Source of the DNA: Pseudolabrys sp.
Lineage (GTDB): Bacteria > Pseudomonadota > Alphaproteobacteria > Rhizobiales > Xanthobacteraceae
Direction of reading: 5' to 3'
Assembly: GCA_022843325.1 (NCBI GenBank)
Contig: JALHNV010000022.1
Location: 1-44,320, forward strand
Length of the DNA: 44,320 bases
Shown: positions 34,787 through 43,485 of the stretch, in pieces
Layout of the letters: the number at the start of each line of letters is the position of its first letter
Numbering within the stretch: the stretch's first letter is position 1
Notes under the pieces: model-generated
Seen by the model: the letters and a program-made list of their open reading frames with translations, nothing else
What the model was told of the DNA's origin: nothing
The model's database searches: none
Made by a program: the position numbers and the translations under genes

Positions 34787-36097
34787 ATGATGTCGGCGAC
34801 GTCCAGCCAGAAACCTGCCAGCGCTGCTGCGCCGATGTTTGCCGCATCGTTGCGCGAGGTCGATCCCGCCATTGCCGACGTGCTGAAGCAGGAGCTCGGC
34901 CGCCAGCGCGACGAGATCGAACTGATTGCTTCCGAGAACATCGTCTCGCGCGCCGTGCTGGAAGCGCAGGGCTCGGTGCTGACCAACAAATATGCCGAAG
35001 GTCTGCCGGGCAAGCGCTATTACGGCGGCTGCCAGTACGTCGATATCGCCGAAAATCTGGCGATCGAGCGGGTCACCAAGCTGTTCGGCTGCAAGTTCGC
35101 CAACGTGCAGCCGCACTCCGGCGCCTCGGCCAATGCCGCGGTGTTTTTCGCGCTGATGCAGCCGGGCGACACCTTCATGGGGCTCAACCTTGCGGCCGGC
35201 GGCCATCTCAGCCACGGCATGGCAATCAATCTGTCCGGCAAGTGGTTCAAGCCGGTGCCGTACAACGTGCGGCGCGAGGACCAGCGCATCGACATGGACG
35301 AGGTCGAGAAACTCGCCAGGGAGCACAAGCCCAAGCTCATCATTGCCGGCGGCTCGGCCTATCCCCGCATCATCGACTTCAAGCGCTTCCGCGAGATCTG
35401 CGACGAGGTCGGCGCGCTGCTGATGGTGGACATGGCGCATTTCGCCGGCCTGGTGGCGGGCGGCGTGCACCCGTCGCCGTTCCCGCATGCCCATGTCGTG
35501 ACCACCACGACGCACAAGACGCTGCGCGGGCCCCGCGGCGGCGTGATCCTGTCCGACGACGAGGCGCTGGCCAAGAAGATCAACTCCGCCGTATTCCCCG
35601 GCATGCAGGGCGGCCCGCTGATGCATGTCATCGCCGCCAAGGCGGTCGCTTTCGGCGAGGCCATGCAGCCCGGGTTCAAGGTCTACGCCAAGAACGTCGT
35701 CGACAATGCCAAGGTGCTGGCGGAGACGCTGAAGGGCCACGGCCTCGATATTGTGTCCGGCGGCACCGATACCCATCTGCTGCTGGTCGATCTGCGTCCC
35801 AAGCGCCTGACCGGCAAGGTGGCGGAAACTGCGTTGGGCCGCGCCCACATCACCTGCAACAAGAACGGCATCCCCTTCGACCCGGAAAAGCCGACCGTCA
35901 CCTCGGGCATCCGGCTCGGCTCGCCGGCCTGCACCACGCGCGGTTTCGGCACCGCCGAATTCCGCCAGGTCGCCGACATGATTGTCGAGGTGCTGGATGT
36001 GTTATCGCAGAAGGGCGTCGACGAGGATTCGCTGATCGAAACCGCGGTGCGGGAAAAGGTGACGGGATTGCTGTCGCGGTTTCCGATCTATCAGTGA
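34787..36097 (+). CDS. glyA: Serine hydroxymethyltransferase
   Basis: PLP enzyme that interconverts serine and glycine and supplies one-carbon units as methylene-tetrahydrofolate. The 436-residue protein has [55 protein letters not shown] and the PLP lysine Lys244 in [19 protein letters not shown] lies just before two adjacent ATGs (34787 and 34790); either may be used. The much longer upstream open frame begins near the ldtR terminator and is not real. nrdR follows after a palindromic repeat. Confidence 0.97.
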   Translation: MMSATSSQKPASAAAPMFAASLREVDPAIADVLKQELGRQRDEIELIASENIVSRAVLEAQGSVLTNKYAEGLPGKRYYGGCQYVDIAENLAIERVTKLFGCKFANVQPHSGASANAAVFFALMQPGDTFMGLNLAAGGHLSHGMAINLSGKWFKPVPYNVRREDQRIDMDEVEKLAREHKPKLIIAGGSAYPRIIDFKRFREICDEVGALLMVDMAHFAGLVAGGVHPSPFPHAHVVTTTTHKTLRGPRGGVILSDDEALAKKINSAVFPGMQGGPLMHVIAAKAVAFGEAMQPGFKVYAKNVVDNAKVLAETLKGHGLDIVSGGTDTHLLLVDLRPKRLTGKVAETALGRAHITCNKNGIPFDPEKPTVTSGIRLGSPACTTRGFGTAEFRQVADMIVEVLDVLSQKGVDEDSLIETAVREKVTGLLSRFPIYQ

Positions 36098-36117
36098 GGA
36101 AGGCGATGTCCTATCGG

Positions 36118-36203
36118 CCGTCATGCCCGGCCTTGTGCCGGACATCCACGACCTCGCTGCATATGGAAGACGTGGATGGCCGGGATGAACCCGGCCATGA
36201 CGG
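36118..36203. repeat. Long palindromic intergenic repeat (GTCATGCCCGG type)
   Basis: The left end CCGTCATGCCCGG is the inverted match of the right end CCGGCCATGACGG (12 of 13 positions), and the inner arms (ACATCCACG and CGTGGATGG, among others) also pair. About 86 bases can thus fold into one long imperfect hairpin. I recognise this as a dispersed repeat seen many times in Bradyrhizobium-like genomes. It sits between glyA and nrdR and may affect mRNA stability or partial termination. Confidence 0.75.
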
Positions 36204-36228
36204 GTTTGGGAAACGAGGGGGCTAACTC

Positions 36229-36723
36229 ATGCGTTGTCCAAGCTGCGCCAGTCTCGATACCCAGGTGAAGGATTCGCGGCCGACCGAAGACTCGGCGGTG
36301 ATCCGCCGCCGGCGCGTCTGTCTGGCCTGCAATTTCCGCTTCACCACGTTCGAGCGCGTGCAGTTGCGCGAACTGACGGTAATCAAGCGCAACGGCCGGC
36401 GTGTGCCGTTTGACCGTGACAAATTGATGCGCTCGGTGCAGATCGCGCTGCGCAAGCGCGCCGTCGAACCGGAACGCATCGAGCAGATGGTGTCCAAGAT
36501 CGTGCGTGAATTGGAAAGTGCCGGCGAAAGCGAGGTTTCCTCCGAGGCGATCGGCGAGATCGTGATGGCGCATCTGCGCGAGATCGACGACGTCGCCTAT
36601 GTGCGCTTCGCCTCGGTCTACCGCAATTTCGGCGAGGTCAAGGATTTCCGCGCCGCGCTCGACGAGTTGTCGGCCGACGATCTCGAAGCCGCGGCATCGC
36701 CCGTCGCGCCTGCGCGCAAATGA
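36229..36723 (+). CDS. nrdR: Transcriptional repressor NrdR
   Basis: Represses ribonucleotide reductase genes in response to ATP/dATP. The 164-residue protein has a zinc ribbon with Cys3, Cys6, Cys31 and Cys34 ([21 protein letters not shown]) and an ATP-cone (about 49-139, [16 protein letters not shown] ... [13 protein letters not shown]). The 3' end overlaps ribD by 4 bases. This pairing with riboflavin genes is common in proteobacteria. Confidence 0.98.
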   Translation: MRCPSCASLDTQVKDSRPTEDSAVIRRRRVCLACNFRFTTFERVQLRELTVIKRNGRRVPFDRDKLMRSVQIALRKRAVEPERIEQMVSKIVRELESAGESEVSSEAIGEIVMAHLREIDDVAYVRFASVYRNFGEVKDFRAALDELSADDLEAAASPVAPARK

Positions 36724-37835
36724 ACGAACCGGCACCCGTCACGGCCGCAGACGATGCGCGCTTCATGGCGCTTGCGCTGGCGCTCGGCCGCCGCGGGCTC
36801 GGCAATGCCTGGCCCAATCCGGCGGTCGGCTGCGTCGTCGTCAAGGACGGCATGATCGTCGGCCGCGGCTGGACCCAGGCGGGCGGGCGTCCGCATGCCG
36901 AGACCGAGGCCTTGCGCCGGGCCAAGAAGGCGGCGCAGGGCGCGACGCTCTACACAACGCTGGAGCCGTGCTCGCATCACGGCAAGACGCCGCCCTGCGC
37001 CGACGCCATCATCAAGGCCGGCATCGCCCGCGTGGTGTCGTCGCTAGAAGATCCCAATACCGAGGTCGGCGGGCAGGGCCATGCCCGGCTGCGGGAGAAG
37101 GGCATTACAGTCGAGGTCGGTCTCGGCGCGGAAGAGGCCGCGCGGGCCCATGCGGGGCACATCAGTTGTATCCGGCACGGCCGGCCCTTCGTTACGCTCA
37201 AGCTGGCACTGTCCAAGGATGAGAAAGTCGGGCTGGCCGGCCGCAAGCCGGTGGCGCTCACCGGCGAGGCGGCGCGCGACCGGGTGTTCCAGATGCGGGC
37301 GCAGAGCGACGCCATCCTGGTCGGCATCGGCACCGTGTTGTCGGACAACCCGCAACTGACCTGCCGCTTGCCCGGCCTGTTCGACCGCTCGCCGGTGCGC
37401 GTCGTGCTCGATGCCAAGTTGCGGTTGCCGATGGCGGCGACAGTGGTATCGACGGTGCGGGACACGCCGACCTGGGTGTTCGCGTCGCGCAGCGCGTCAG
37501 GCCTCGCCGAGGAATTCCTGATGGAGAAAGGGTGCAAGGTCTTCCGCGTCGACGACACGCAGGGCCGGCTCGACCTCCACGAGATGCTGCGGGTGCTGGC
37601 CGGCGAGGGCATCACCCGGCTGCTGGTGGAAGGCGGGCCGACCGTTGCCGCCGGCTTTGTTGAAATGAATTTGGTCGACGCCGCAGTGCTGTTGCGCGCC
37701 GACAAGACGATCGGCCCAGGCGGTATAGACGCGCTGGAGGGCATGCCGCTGACGGCGCTGACCGGGAAGATGACAAAGCGCGACAGCGAAAACGTCGGCG
37801 GCGACATCATCGAGAGCTACGAGCGCGCGCAATGA
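36720..37835 (+). CDS. ribD: Bifunctional riboflavin biosynthesis deaminase/reductase
   Basis: Carries out the deamination and side-chain reduction steps of riboflavin synthesis. The 371-residue protein has an N-terminal zinc deaminase domain (about 12-150) with His59-Ala-Glu61 and the [11 protein letters not shown] motif (Cys84, Cys93), then a reductase domain (about 155-368) with [29 protein letters not shown] and [13 protein letters not shown]. Its start overlaps nrdR. A palindromic repeat separates it from ribE, so co-transcription may be partly broken. Confidence 0.97.
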   Translation: MNEPAPVTAADDARFMALALALGRRGLGNAWPNPAVGCVVVKDGMIVGRGWTQAGGRPHAETEALRRAKKAAQGATLYTTLEPCSHHGKTPPCADAIIKAGIARVVSSLEDPNTEVGGQGHARLREKGITVEVGLGAEEAARAHAGHISCIRHGRPFVTLKLALSKDEKVGLAGRKPVALTGEAARDRVFQMRAQSDAILVGIGTVLSDNPQLTCRLPGLFDRSPVRVVLDAKLRLPMAATVVSTVRDTPTWVFASRSASGLAEEFLMEKGCKVFRVDDTQGRLDLHEMLRVLAGEGITRLLVEGGPTVAAGFVEMNLVDAAVLLRADKTIGPGGIDALEGMPLTALTGKMTKRDSENVGGDIIESYERAQ

Positions 37836-37855
37836 GTTGTTCTTCACCATCCGCT

Positions 37856-37935
37856 CGTCCCCGCGAAAGCGGGGACCCAGGGCCAGGTTATTCACCGGTT
37901 GTTGCTCTGGATTCCCGCTTTCGCGGGAATGAACG
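37856..37935. repeat. Palindromic intergenic repeat with two nested hairpins
   Basis: The left half contains TCCCCGC-GAAA-GCGGGGA and the right half TTCCCGC-TTTC-GCGGGAA. The halves are also inverted with respect to each other (CGTCCCCGCG... and ...CGCGGGAATGAACG). This GAAAGCGGG-type element is familiar from many intergenic spacers of Hyphomicrobiales and is different from the one at 36118. It lies between ribD and ribE. Confidence 0.75.
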
Positions 37936-37968
37936 GCGTATGTGGCGGGGCACCGGAGTTTACGTCTG

Positions 37969-38574
37969 ATGTTCACAGGTATTGTCACCGACGTCGGCGA
38001 AGTGCGCTCGGTCAAGCCGCGCGCCAACAATTTGTCGCGCATCACCATCTACACGCGCTATCCGCGCGCCGAATTGATCGAGGGCGCCTCGGTTGCCTGT
38101 GCCGGCGTCTGTTTGACTGTGGTCGACACGGGGGAAGAGGGTGGCCGCGTCTGGTTCGCGGCCGATGCGGCGGCCGAGACCCTGGCCGTCACCGGCGTCG
38201 GCAAGTGGCAGCACGGCACCCGCATCAACCTGGAGCGCCCGCTGCGGCTGGGTGACGAACTCGGCGGCCATCTGGTTGCCGGTCACGTCGATGGATTGGC
38301 CACGCTGACGTCACGCGAGGACATGACCGACATGGCGCGGCTGACCTTCCGCGCCCCGCATGCGCTGTCCCGCTTTATCGCGCCAAAAGGCTCGGTCGCC
38401 CTCGACGGCGTGTCGCTGACGGTTAACGACGTGGACGGCGATACCTTCTCGGTGCTGATTATCCCGCACACGCTGCAGGTGACCACGTTCGGGGCCTTGC
38501 GCGCCGGTAACGAGGTGCATCTGGAAATCGATACCATGGCGCGCTACGCGGCGCGGCTGATTGAGACCAGATAG
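37969..38574 (+). CDS. ribE: Riboflavin synthase, alpha subunit
   Basis: Dismutates two 6,7-dimethyl-8-ribityllumazine molecules into riboflavin. The 201-residue protein starts with the invariant MFTGIV and consists of two lumazine-binding repeats, each with the S-x-A/L-x-G-V-x-L-T-V pattern ([30 protein letters not shown]). The C-terminal YAARLIE helix mediates trimer formation. GGAG is upstream, though 11 bases away. No FMN riboswitch fold was recognised in the 133-base spacer before it. Confidence 0.96.
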   Translation: MFTGIVTDVGEVRSVKPRANNLSRITIYTRYPRAELIEGASVACAGVCLTVVDTGEEGGRVWFAADAAAETLAVTGVGKWQHGTRINLERPLRLGDELGGHLVAGHVDGLATLTSREDMTDMARLTFRAPHALSRFIAPKGSVALDGVSLTVNDVDGDTFSVLIIPHTLQVTTFGALRAGNEVHLEIDTMARYAARLIETR

Positions 38575-38633
38575 GCACTTGTTCCGGCCTCAGTCGCTTG
38601 CTACCACGCGGCTCAATCAGGAAAACCGCGATC

Positions 38634-39128
38634 ATGGCCAAGAAAGCTAGCGTCAAATCAACGAGCGTTGCGAAGAAGCGGGATGCGTTGCGCATCCTGA
38701 TCGTGGAGGCGCGCTTCTACGAGAATTTCGCCGACGCGCTGTTGCAGGGCGCGACCGCCGTGCTGGATGAAGCGGGTGCCACCTATGATCGTATCACCGT
38801 GCCCGGCGCGCTGGAGATTCCCGGTGCGATCGCCATGGCGGTCGATGCGGCGGCGCGCAAAAAGAATGCCTATGACGGCGTCGTTGCGCTCGGCTGCGTG
38901 ATCCAGGGTGAGACCTATCATTTCGAGATCGTGTCCAACGAGTCCGCGCGCGGCCTGATGGATCTGACGATCAATCAGCAGATCGCCATCGGCAACGGCA
39001 TCCTTACTGTCGATACGCAGGCGCAGGCTGTGGCGCGCGCTGGCAACGACGACCGCAACAAGGGCGCCGGCGCGGCGCGCGCGGCGTTGGCGATGGTGGC
39101 GCTGAAGCGTCAGCTGGCGGCCAAGTAA
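38634..39128 (+). CDS. ribH: 6,7-dimethyl-8-ribityllumazine synthase
   Basis: Joins the RibD-pathway pyrimidine with dihydroxybutanone phosphate to give lumazine. The 164-residue protein has [17 protein letters not shown], the substrate loop [15 protein letters not shown], catalytic His96 in GETYHFEIV, and the C-terminal [13 protein letters not shown]. The N-terminus adds about 17 basic residues ([17 protein letters not shown]). The ATG at 38634 follows AGGAAAA. nusB begins on the very next base after its stop. Confidence 0.96.
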   Translation: MAKKASVKSTSVAKKRDALRILIVEARFYENFADALLQGATAVLDEAGATYDRITVPGALEIPGAIAMAVDAAARKKNAYDGVVALGCVIQGETYHFEIVSNESARGLMDLTINQQIAIGNGILTVDTQAQAVARAGNDDRNKGAGAARAALAMVALKRQLAAK

Positions 39129-39620
39129 ATGGGCCGGGACGCGCCGCGCGACGAGAAAGAGGCGCGCAAGGCCAACAAGCGCGGCGCCGCGCGTCTCGCC
39201 GCCGTGCAGGCGCTGTACCAGATGGAGCTGTCAGGCGCCGGTCTCAATGAAATCCTGGCCCAATTCGAAAGTCACTGGCTCGGGCAGGAGGTCGAGGGCG
39301 CGCAATATCTGCCGGCCGAGGCGGCGTTCTTCCGCGATGTTGTGTCCGGCGTGGTGCGCGAGCAGCGCCGGCTCGATCCGCTGATCGACGAGGCGCTGCA
39401 GAAAAGCTGGCCGCTCAAGCGGATCGAGGCGGTGTTGCGCGCTGCCTTGCGCGCCGGCGCTTATGAGCTGGATCATCGCCGCGACGTGCCGGCCCGCGTC
39501 GTGGTGTCGGAATACGCCGATGTCGCCGCCGCCTTTGTCGAGCGCGACGAGACCGGCATGGTCAACGCCGTGCTGGACCAGTTGGCGCGGCACATGCGTG
39601 GTGCAGAATTTACGGCGTAG
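39129..39620 (+). CDS. nusB: Transcription antitermination factor NusB
   Basis: Binds boxA RNA with NusE (S10) and promotes full-length rRNA transcription. The 163-residue all-helical protein shows RGAARLAAVQALYQMELSG near the start, FFRDVVSGVV in the middle and the conserved RIEAVLRAALRAGAYEL and VPARVVVSEYADVA segments. It directly abuts ribH, the usual ribH-nusB arrangement. Confidence 0.97.
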   Translation: MGRDAPRDEKEARKANKRGAARLAAVQALYQMELSGAGLNEILAQFESHWLGQEVEGAQYLPAEAAFFRDVVSGVVREQRRLDPLIDEALQKSWPLKRIEAVLRAALRAGAYELDHRRDVPARVVVSEYADVAAAFVERDETGMVNAVLDQLARHMRGAEFTA

Positions 39621-39640
39621 TCTCTTCGCGGAGCGAGGCG

Positions 39641-40630
39641 ATGGGGTCCGAGAGCGATAAAGCGTCTGGCGAAGACCGCCTGATCGCGCGGTACTTCGGC
39701 CCGATCGCCACCCATCCCGGCGCGCTCGGGCTGTCGGACGACGCCGCTTTTCTCACGCCGCCGCCGGGCTGCGATCTGGTGCTCAAGACCGACGCCGTCG
39801 TCGGCGGCATTCATTTTTTCCCCGAGGATGCCGCGCACACCGTCGCGTCAAAGGCGCTGCGCGTGAACCTGTCGGATCTGGCCGCCAAGGGCGCGACGCC
39901 GCTCGGCTTTCTGCTGTCCCTGGCTTTGCCGTCGGACATCGACGACGCCTGGCTGACCGATTTCGCCGCCGGACTGCGCGGCGATGCGCTGCTGTACAAT
40001 TGCCCGCTGTTCGGCGGCGACACGGTGCGCACCGCCGGGCCGGTCGTTGTCTCGGTCGCCATGGTGGGGAGCGTGCCGGAAGGCGCCATGGTGCGCCGCG
40101 CGGGCGCCAGGCCCGGTGACCGCGTTTTCGTCAGCGGCAGCATCGGCGACGCCGCGCTCGGGCTGGCCTTGCGCAAGGGCGCCGCGTGGCCCCTCGATGC
40201 CGGCCAGCGCCAGCACCTGATGTCGCGCTATCTGCTGCCGCAGCCGCGCAACGCGCTGGCCGAGGCGGTGCGCACGCATGCCTCGGCGGCGATGGACGTG
40301 TCGGACGGGCTGGCGGGCGATCTCGCCAAGCTCGCCCGCGTCTCCCAGGTGGCAGCCACGATCGACGTGGCCAGCGTGCCGCTGTCGGGCGCTGCGCAGG
40401 CGGCCATTGGCGCGGACCCGGCGATGCTGGACACCGCGCTGACCGGCGGCGACGACTTCGAAATCCTCTGCACCGTGCCGCCCGCCAGGGCCGGCAGCTT
40501 CCGGGCCGCGGCTCAGGCGGCCGGTGTCGCGGTGACCGATATTGGCGCGATCGAGGCGGGCGAGGGGGCCCGGTTCATCCACGACGGCCAGCCGCTGACA
40601 TTCCGGCGCGCCGCCTTCAGCCATTTCTGA
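39641..40630 (+). CDS. thiL: Thiamine-monophosphate kinase
   Basis: Phosphorylates thiamine monophosphate to the active cofactor. The 329-residue protein starts with GEDRLIARYF and has the ATP/metal-binding blocks DDAAFL, LKTDAVVGGIHFF, ALRVNLSDLAAKGATPLGFL, GGDTVR and AMDVSDGLAGDLAKL. GGAG and GAGG lie before the ATG. It follows nusB by 20 bases and ends the ribD-thiL run. Confidence 0.96.
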   Translation: MGSESDKASGEDRLIARYFGPIATHPGALGLSDDAAFLTPPPGCDLVLKTDAVVGGIHFFPEDAAHTVASKALRVNLSDLAAKGATPLGFLLSLALPSDIDDAWLTDFAAGLRGDALLYNCPLFGGDTVRTAGPVVVSVAMVGSVPEGAMVRRAGARPGDRVFVSGSIGDAALGLALRKGAAWPLDAGQRQHLMSRYLLPQPRNALAEAVRTHASAAMDVSDGLAGDLAKLARVSQVAATIDVASVPLSGAAQAAIGADPAMLDTALTGGDDFEILCTVPPARAGSFRAAAQAAGVAVTDIGAIEAGEGARFIHDGQPLTFRRAAFSHF

Positions 40631-40674
40631 TAGGGTTTCGAAAAAGCCACGCCGCCCGGGAGCCGAAACGCGCC

Positions 40675-41904
40675 ATGCACGACATCACCGCCAAGCCCGC
40701 TCCGCTATCGCCGATCGGGCAGAGCCTGGAAAACCAGAAGAACCACCGCCGCTATCCGACCACGGCCTGGATGCGCAAGGCCGCGCCCGGCAACGTGCCG
40801 CGCTTCGCCTATGAATATGGCGACACCGGCGCCGGCAACGACGTCGGCATCGACCATAACTGGGCCGCCTTCGACGCCATCAAGGTGGTGCCGCGCTACG
40901 GCGTGATGCCGTCGCTGCCGCCGACCGAGGTCGAGCTGTTCGGCACCCGCTATTCGGCGCCGATCGGCATCGCGCCGATGGGCGGCCCGTCGATCGTCTG
41001 GCCCGGCGCCGATCTCCTGATGGCGAAGGCGGCGCAGGCGTCGCGGGTGCCCTACACGCTCGGCGTCGCCGGCGGCGCCACCATTGAGGACGTCGCGAAA
41101 GTCGCACCCGACGTATTCTGGCTGCAGCTCTATCGCTTCGCGCCGGACGATCACAAGATCGGCTTCGATCTGATCGAGCGAGCAACGCGTGCCAACGTCA
41201 AGGTGCTGGCGCTGACGCTGGACGTGCCGGTGCGCACGACGCGCTCGCGCGAAACCTATGCGGGCCTGGCTGGCGAATTCCGACCGACGCCGCGCATGAT
41301 CTACGAAATGCTGATCCGGCCGAAGTGGCTCATGGCGCTGTTGCGCAACGGCTATCCGCGCTTCGCCACGATCCGCACTTACGTCGGCGAAAACGCCAGC
41401 ACCAATGAGGTGATCAAGTTCGCGCGCAGCAAGATGGGCGGCGCGTTCTCGTGGGAAGAAGTTGCGCGCTACCGCGACCGCTGGAAAGGACCGATGGCGC
41501 TGAAAGGCATCATGCACCCCGAAGATGCCGAGAAGGCGCTCGCGCTCGGGATTGAAGGCATCTGGGTCTCCAACCATGGCGGCCGCCAGATCGAGGCGTT
41601 GCCGCCGTCGATCGATTGCCTGCCGGGGATCGTCTCGGCGGTCGGGGGCAGGGCCACCGTCATCCTCGACAGCGGCATCCGCAGCGGCCAGGACGTGATG
41701 CGGTCGCTGGCGCTCGGCGCCGATGTCGCCTTCGCCGGCAAATCGTTTCTCTGGGCGGTGGCCGCGCTCGGTGACGCCGGGCCGGATCAACTGATCAAGC
41801 TCTATATCGATGAGTTGCGCTCCGCGCTGGGCCAGATCGGCGCACTGACGCCGGCGGCAGCGCGGCTCGCCACCGTGCTGCATCCCGGCGCGATCAAATT
41901 TTAG
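40675..41904 (+). CDS. FMN-dependent alpha-hydroxy-acid dehydrogenase
   Basis: A 409-residue TIM-barrel flavoenzyme of the lactate/mandelate/glycolate oxidase family. It has SAPIGIAPMGGPSIVWPGAD, the FMN-binding LQLYRF and LTLDVPVRTTRSRE, the catalytic base His301 with Arg304 in SNHGGRQIEALPP, and the phosphate-binding DSGIRSGQDV. The exact hydroxy acid and electron acceptor cannot be read. The ribosome site is weak (GGGAG 14 bases upstream), but the N-terminus beyond this Met has no family match. A perfect 8-bp inverted repeat follows the stop. Confidence 0.93.
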   Translation: MHDITAKPAPLSPIGQSLENQKNHRRYPTTAWMRKAAPGNVPRFAYEYGDTGAGNDVGIDHNWAAFDAIKVVPRYGVMPSLPPTEVELFGTRYSAPIGIAPMGGPSIVWPGADLLMAKAAQASRVPYTLGVAGGATIEDVAKVAPDVFWLQLYRFAPDDHKIGFDLIERATRANVKVLALTLDVPVRTTRSRETYAGLAGEFRPTPRMIYEMLIRPKWLMALLRNGYPRFATIRTYVGENASTNEVIKFARSKMGGAFSWEEVARYRDRWKGPMALKGIMHPEDAEKALALGIEGIWVSNHGGRQIEALPPSIDCLPGIVSAVGGRATVILDSGIRSGQDVMRSLALGADVAFAGKSFLWAVAALGDAGPDQLIKLYIDELRSALGQIGALTPAAARLATVLHPGAIKF

Positions 41905-41911
41905 GAACTTG

Positions 41912-41933
41912 TTGCACCGCAACCGCGGTGCAA
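41912..41933. promoter_or_regulatory. Inverted repeat between the hydroxy-acid dehydrogenase and MFS genes
   Basis: TTGCACCG (41912-41919) and CGGTGCAA (41926-41933) form a perfect 8-base inverted repeat with a 6-base centre. The next bases TCGATTT give only a weak T-run, so this is either an inefficient terminator or an operator for the MFS gene. Confidence 0.4.
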
Positions 41934-42021
41934 TCGATTTCAACCCAGCCCTGCGCCGCCCGCAGTAGCGATGTTCTATGAACGCCGCTACAGAGGGATT
42001 CGTTTTCCGGGAAACGCCTCT

Positions 42022-43233
42022 ATGTCGGCCATCGCCGAACCCACTCCGCATGCCTTCGACAACAAACTGGCGCGTCGCAACGCCATCGTGCTGTCCGTTG
42101 CGCAGGCGCTGGCCGGCGGCAACAACACCGTCATCGTCTCCACCGGCAGCATTGCCGGCGCCGTACTGGCCCCCGACAAAGGGCTGGCGACATTACCGAT
42201 CACGGCGATGGTCATTGGCATGTGGCTCGGCTCGCTGCCGGTTGGCATGCTGTCGCGCCGCTTCGGCCGCCGCGCCGCGCTGCAAGTCGGCTCGGTGTTC
42301 GGCATGATGTCCGGGCTGATCTCGTTTTACGCGGTGACCAGCGGCCAGTTCTGGGTGCTGCTTCTCGGCACCTTCTGTGGCGGCCTCTACGCTGCGGCGC
42401 ACCAGTCCTACCGTTTCGCCGCCGCCGACACCGCCAGCGAAGCCTACCGGCCCAAGGTTGTGTCCTGGGTTCTGGCCGGCGGTGTCTTTGCCGCCGTGAT
42501 CGGTCCGCAACTGGTGATTTTCACCAAGGACCTGATGCCGCCTTATTTGTTCGCCGCCAGCTATCTCGGCCAGTCGGCCTGCGCCGTGCTGGCCGCTGTG
42601 GTGCTGATTTTCGTCAAGATTCCGCGGGTCGCGGTCAAACAGGTCGATACCGGCCGTCCGATCAGCGAATTTGTGCGGATGCCGCGCTTTCTGGTCGCCG
42701 TCGCCTGCGGCGTGGCGAGCTACGCGATGATGAACATGGTGATGACCTCGACGCCGCTGGCCATGGTTGATTGCGGCCATTCGGTCACCCAGGCGACGCT
42801 GGGCATGCAGTGGCATGTGCTGGCAATGTATGCGCCGAGCTTCTTCACCGGCAGCCTGATCGTGCGCTTCGGCGTGGCCCGCATCACCGCGATCGGCCTC
42901 GGCCTGATCGCGCTGTCGGCGGTGGTCGGCATTGCCGGCATTACGGTCGCGCATTTCTGGACCGCCCTGGTGCTGCTCGGCCTCGGCTGGAATCTGTCCT
43001 TTATCGGCGCCACCACCATGGTGACGCAGTGCCACCGGCCGGCCGAGCGCAACAAGGTGCAGGCGTTCAACGACTTCCTGATCTTCGGCAGCATGGCGGT
43101 GGCGTCGATCGTGTCCGGCCAGATGCTGGCGGTCTTTGGCTGGATCGCGCTCAACAGCATCGTCATCCCATTCGTGATCGTGGCCGGGTCGCTGCTGCTG
43201 TGGATCAACCTGCGCCGGCCGGCCGGGGCCTGA
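42022..43233 (+). CDS. Major facilitator superfamily transporter
   Basis: A 403-residue inner-membrane protein with about 12 predicted helices. The MFS motif A is present as GSLPVGMLSRRFGRRAAL after helix 2. Helix 1 contains QALAGGNNTVIVSTGS. The general outline resembles YcaD/YfcJ-type drug or metabolite exporters, but the substrate is unknown. The ATG at 42022 is preferred, with GGGAA upstream; an in-frame ATG at 41971 would add 17 basic and aromatic residues not expected in front of the first helix. Confidence 0.9.
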   Translation: MSAIAEPTPHAFDNKLARRNAIVLSVAQALAGGNNTVIVSTGSIAGAVLAPDKGLATLPITAMVIGMWLGSLPVGMLSRRFGRRAALQVGSVFGMMSGLISFYAVTSGQFWVLLLGTFCGGLYAAAHQSYRFAAADTASEAYRPKVVSWVLAGGVFAAVIGPQLVIFTKDLMPPYLFAASYLGQSACAVLAAVVLIFVKIPRVAVKQVDTGRPISEFVRMPRFLVAVACGVASYAMMNMVMTSTPLAMVDCGHSVTQATLGMQWHVLAMYAPSFFTGSLIVRFGVARITAIGLGLIALSAVVGIAGITVAHFWTALVLLGLGWNLSFIGATTMVTQCHRPAERNKVQAFNDFLIFGSMAVASIVSGQMLAVFGWIALNSIVIPFVIVAGSLLLWINLRRPAGA

Positions 43234-43339
43234 ACGGGGGTAATCCGGCGGCGATAGCCTGGCTCGGCCGTTTTTACGGGCTTTTCCACCGTAACCGTCA
43301 TCCCGCCCCGATCGGGCCGTGATTTCAACCAATTCCGCG

Positions 43340-43368
43340 TTGCCTTGCCGCCCGGATTTTGGCTATAT
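43340..43368 (+). promoter_or_regulatory. Candidate hppA promoter
   Basis: TTGCCT (43340-43345), a 17-base spacer, then CTATAT (43363-43368), a good alphaproteobacterial -10. Transcription would start near 43375 and leave a leader of about 110 bases before hppA. Confidence 0.5.
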
Positions 43369-43485
43369 CCGCGCACTTTCCGGTCGGGGTGAAGCGCATT
43401 ACAGGCGGCCATCCTCGACGCTCCTGGCGCCGGGCGGGAGCGTGTCGTTTCCGCCAGCACCATCATCATCGAGGTTGAATTCACC

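Noticed and set aside
37836..37968. FMN riboswitch before ribE
   Set aside because: The spacer is filled by the GAAAGCGGG palindromic repeat, and the conserved RFN-element core segments were not found there.
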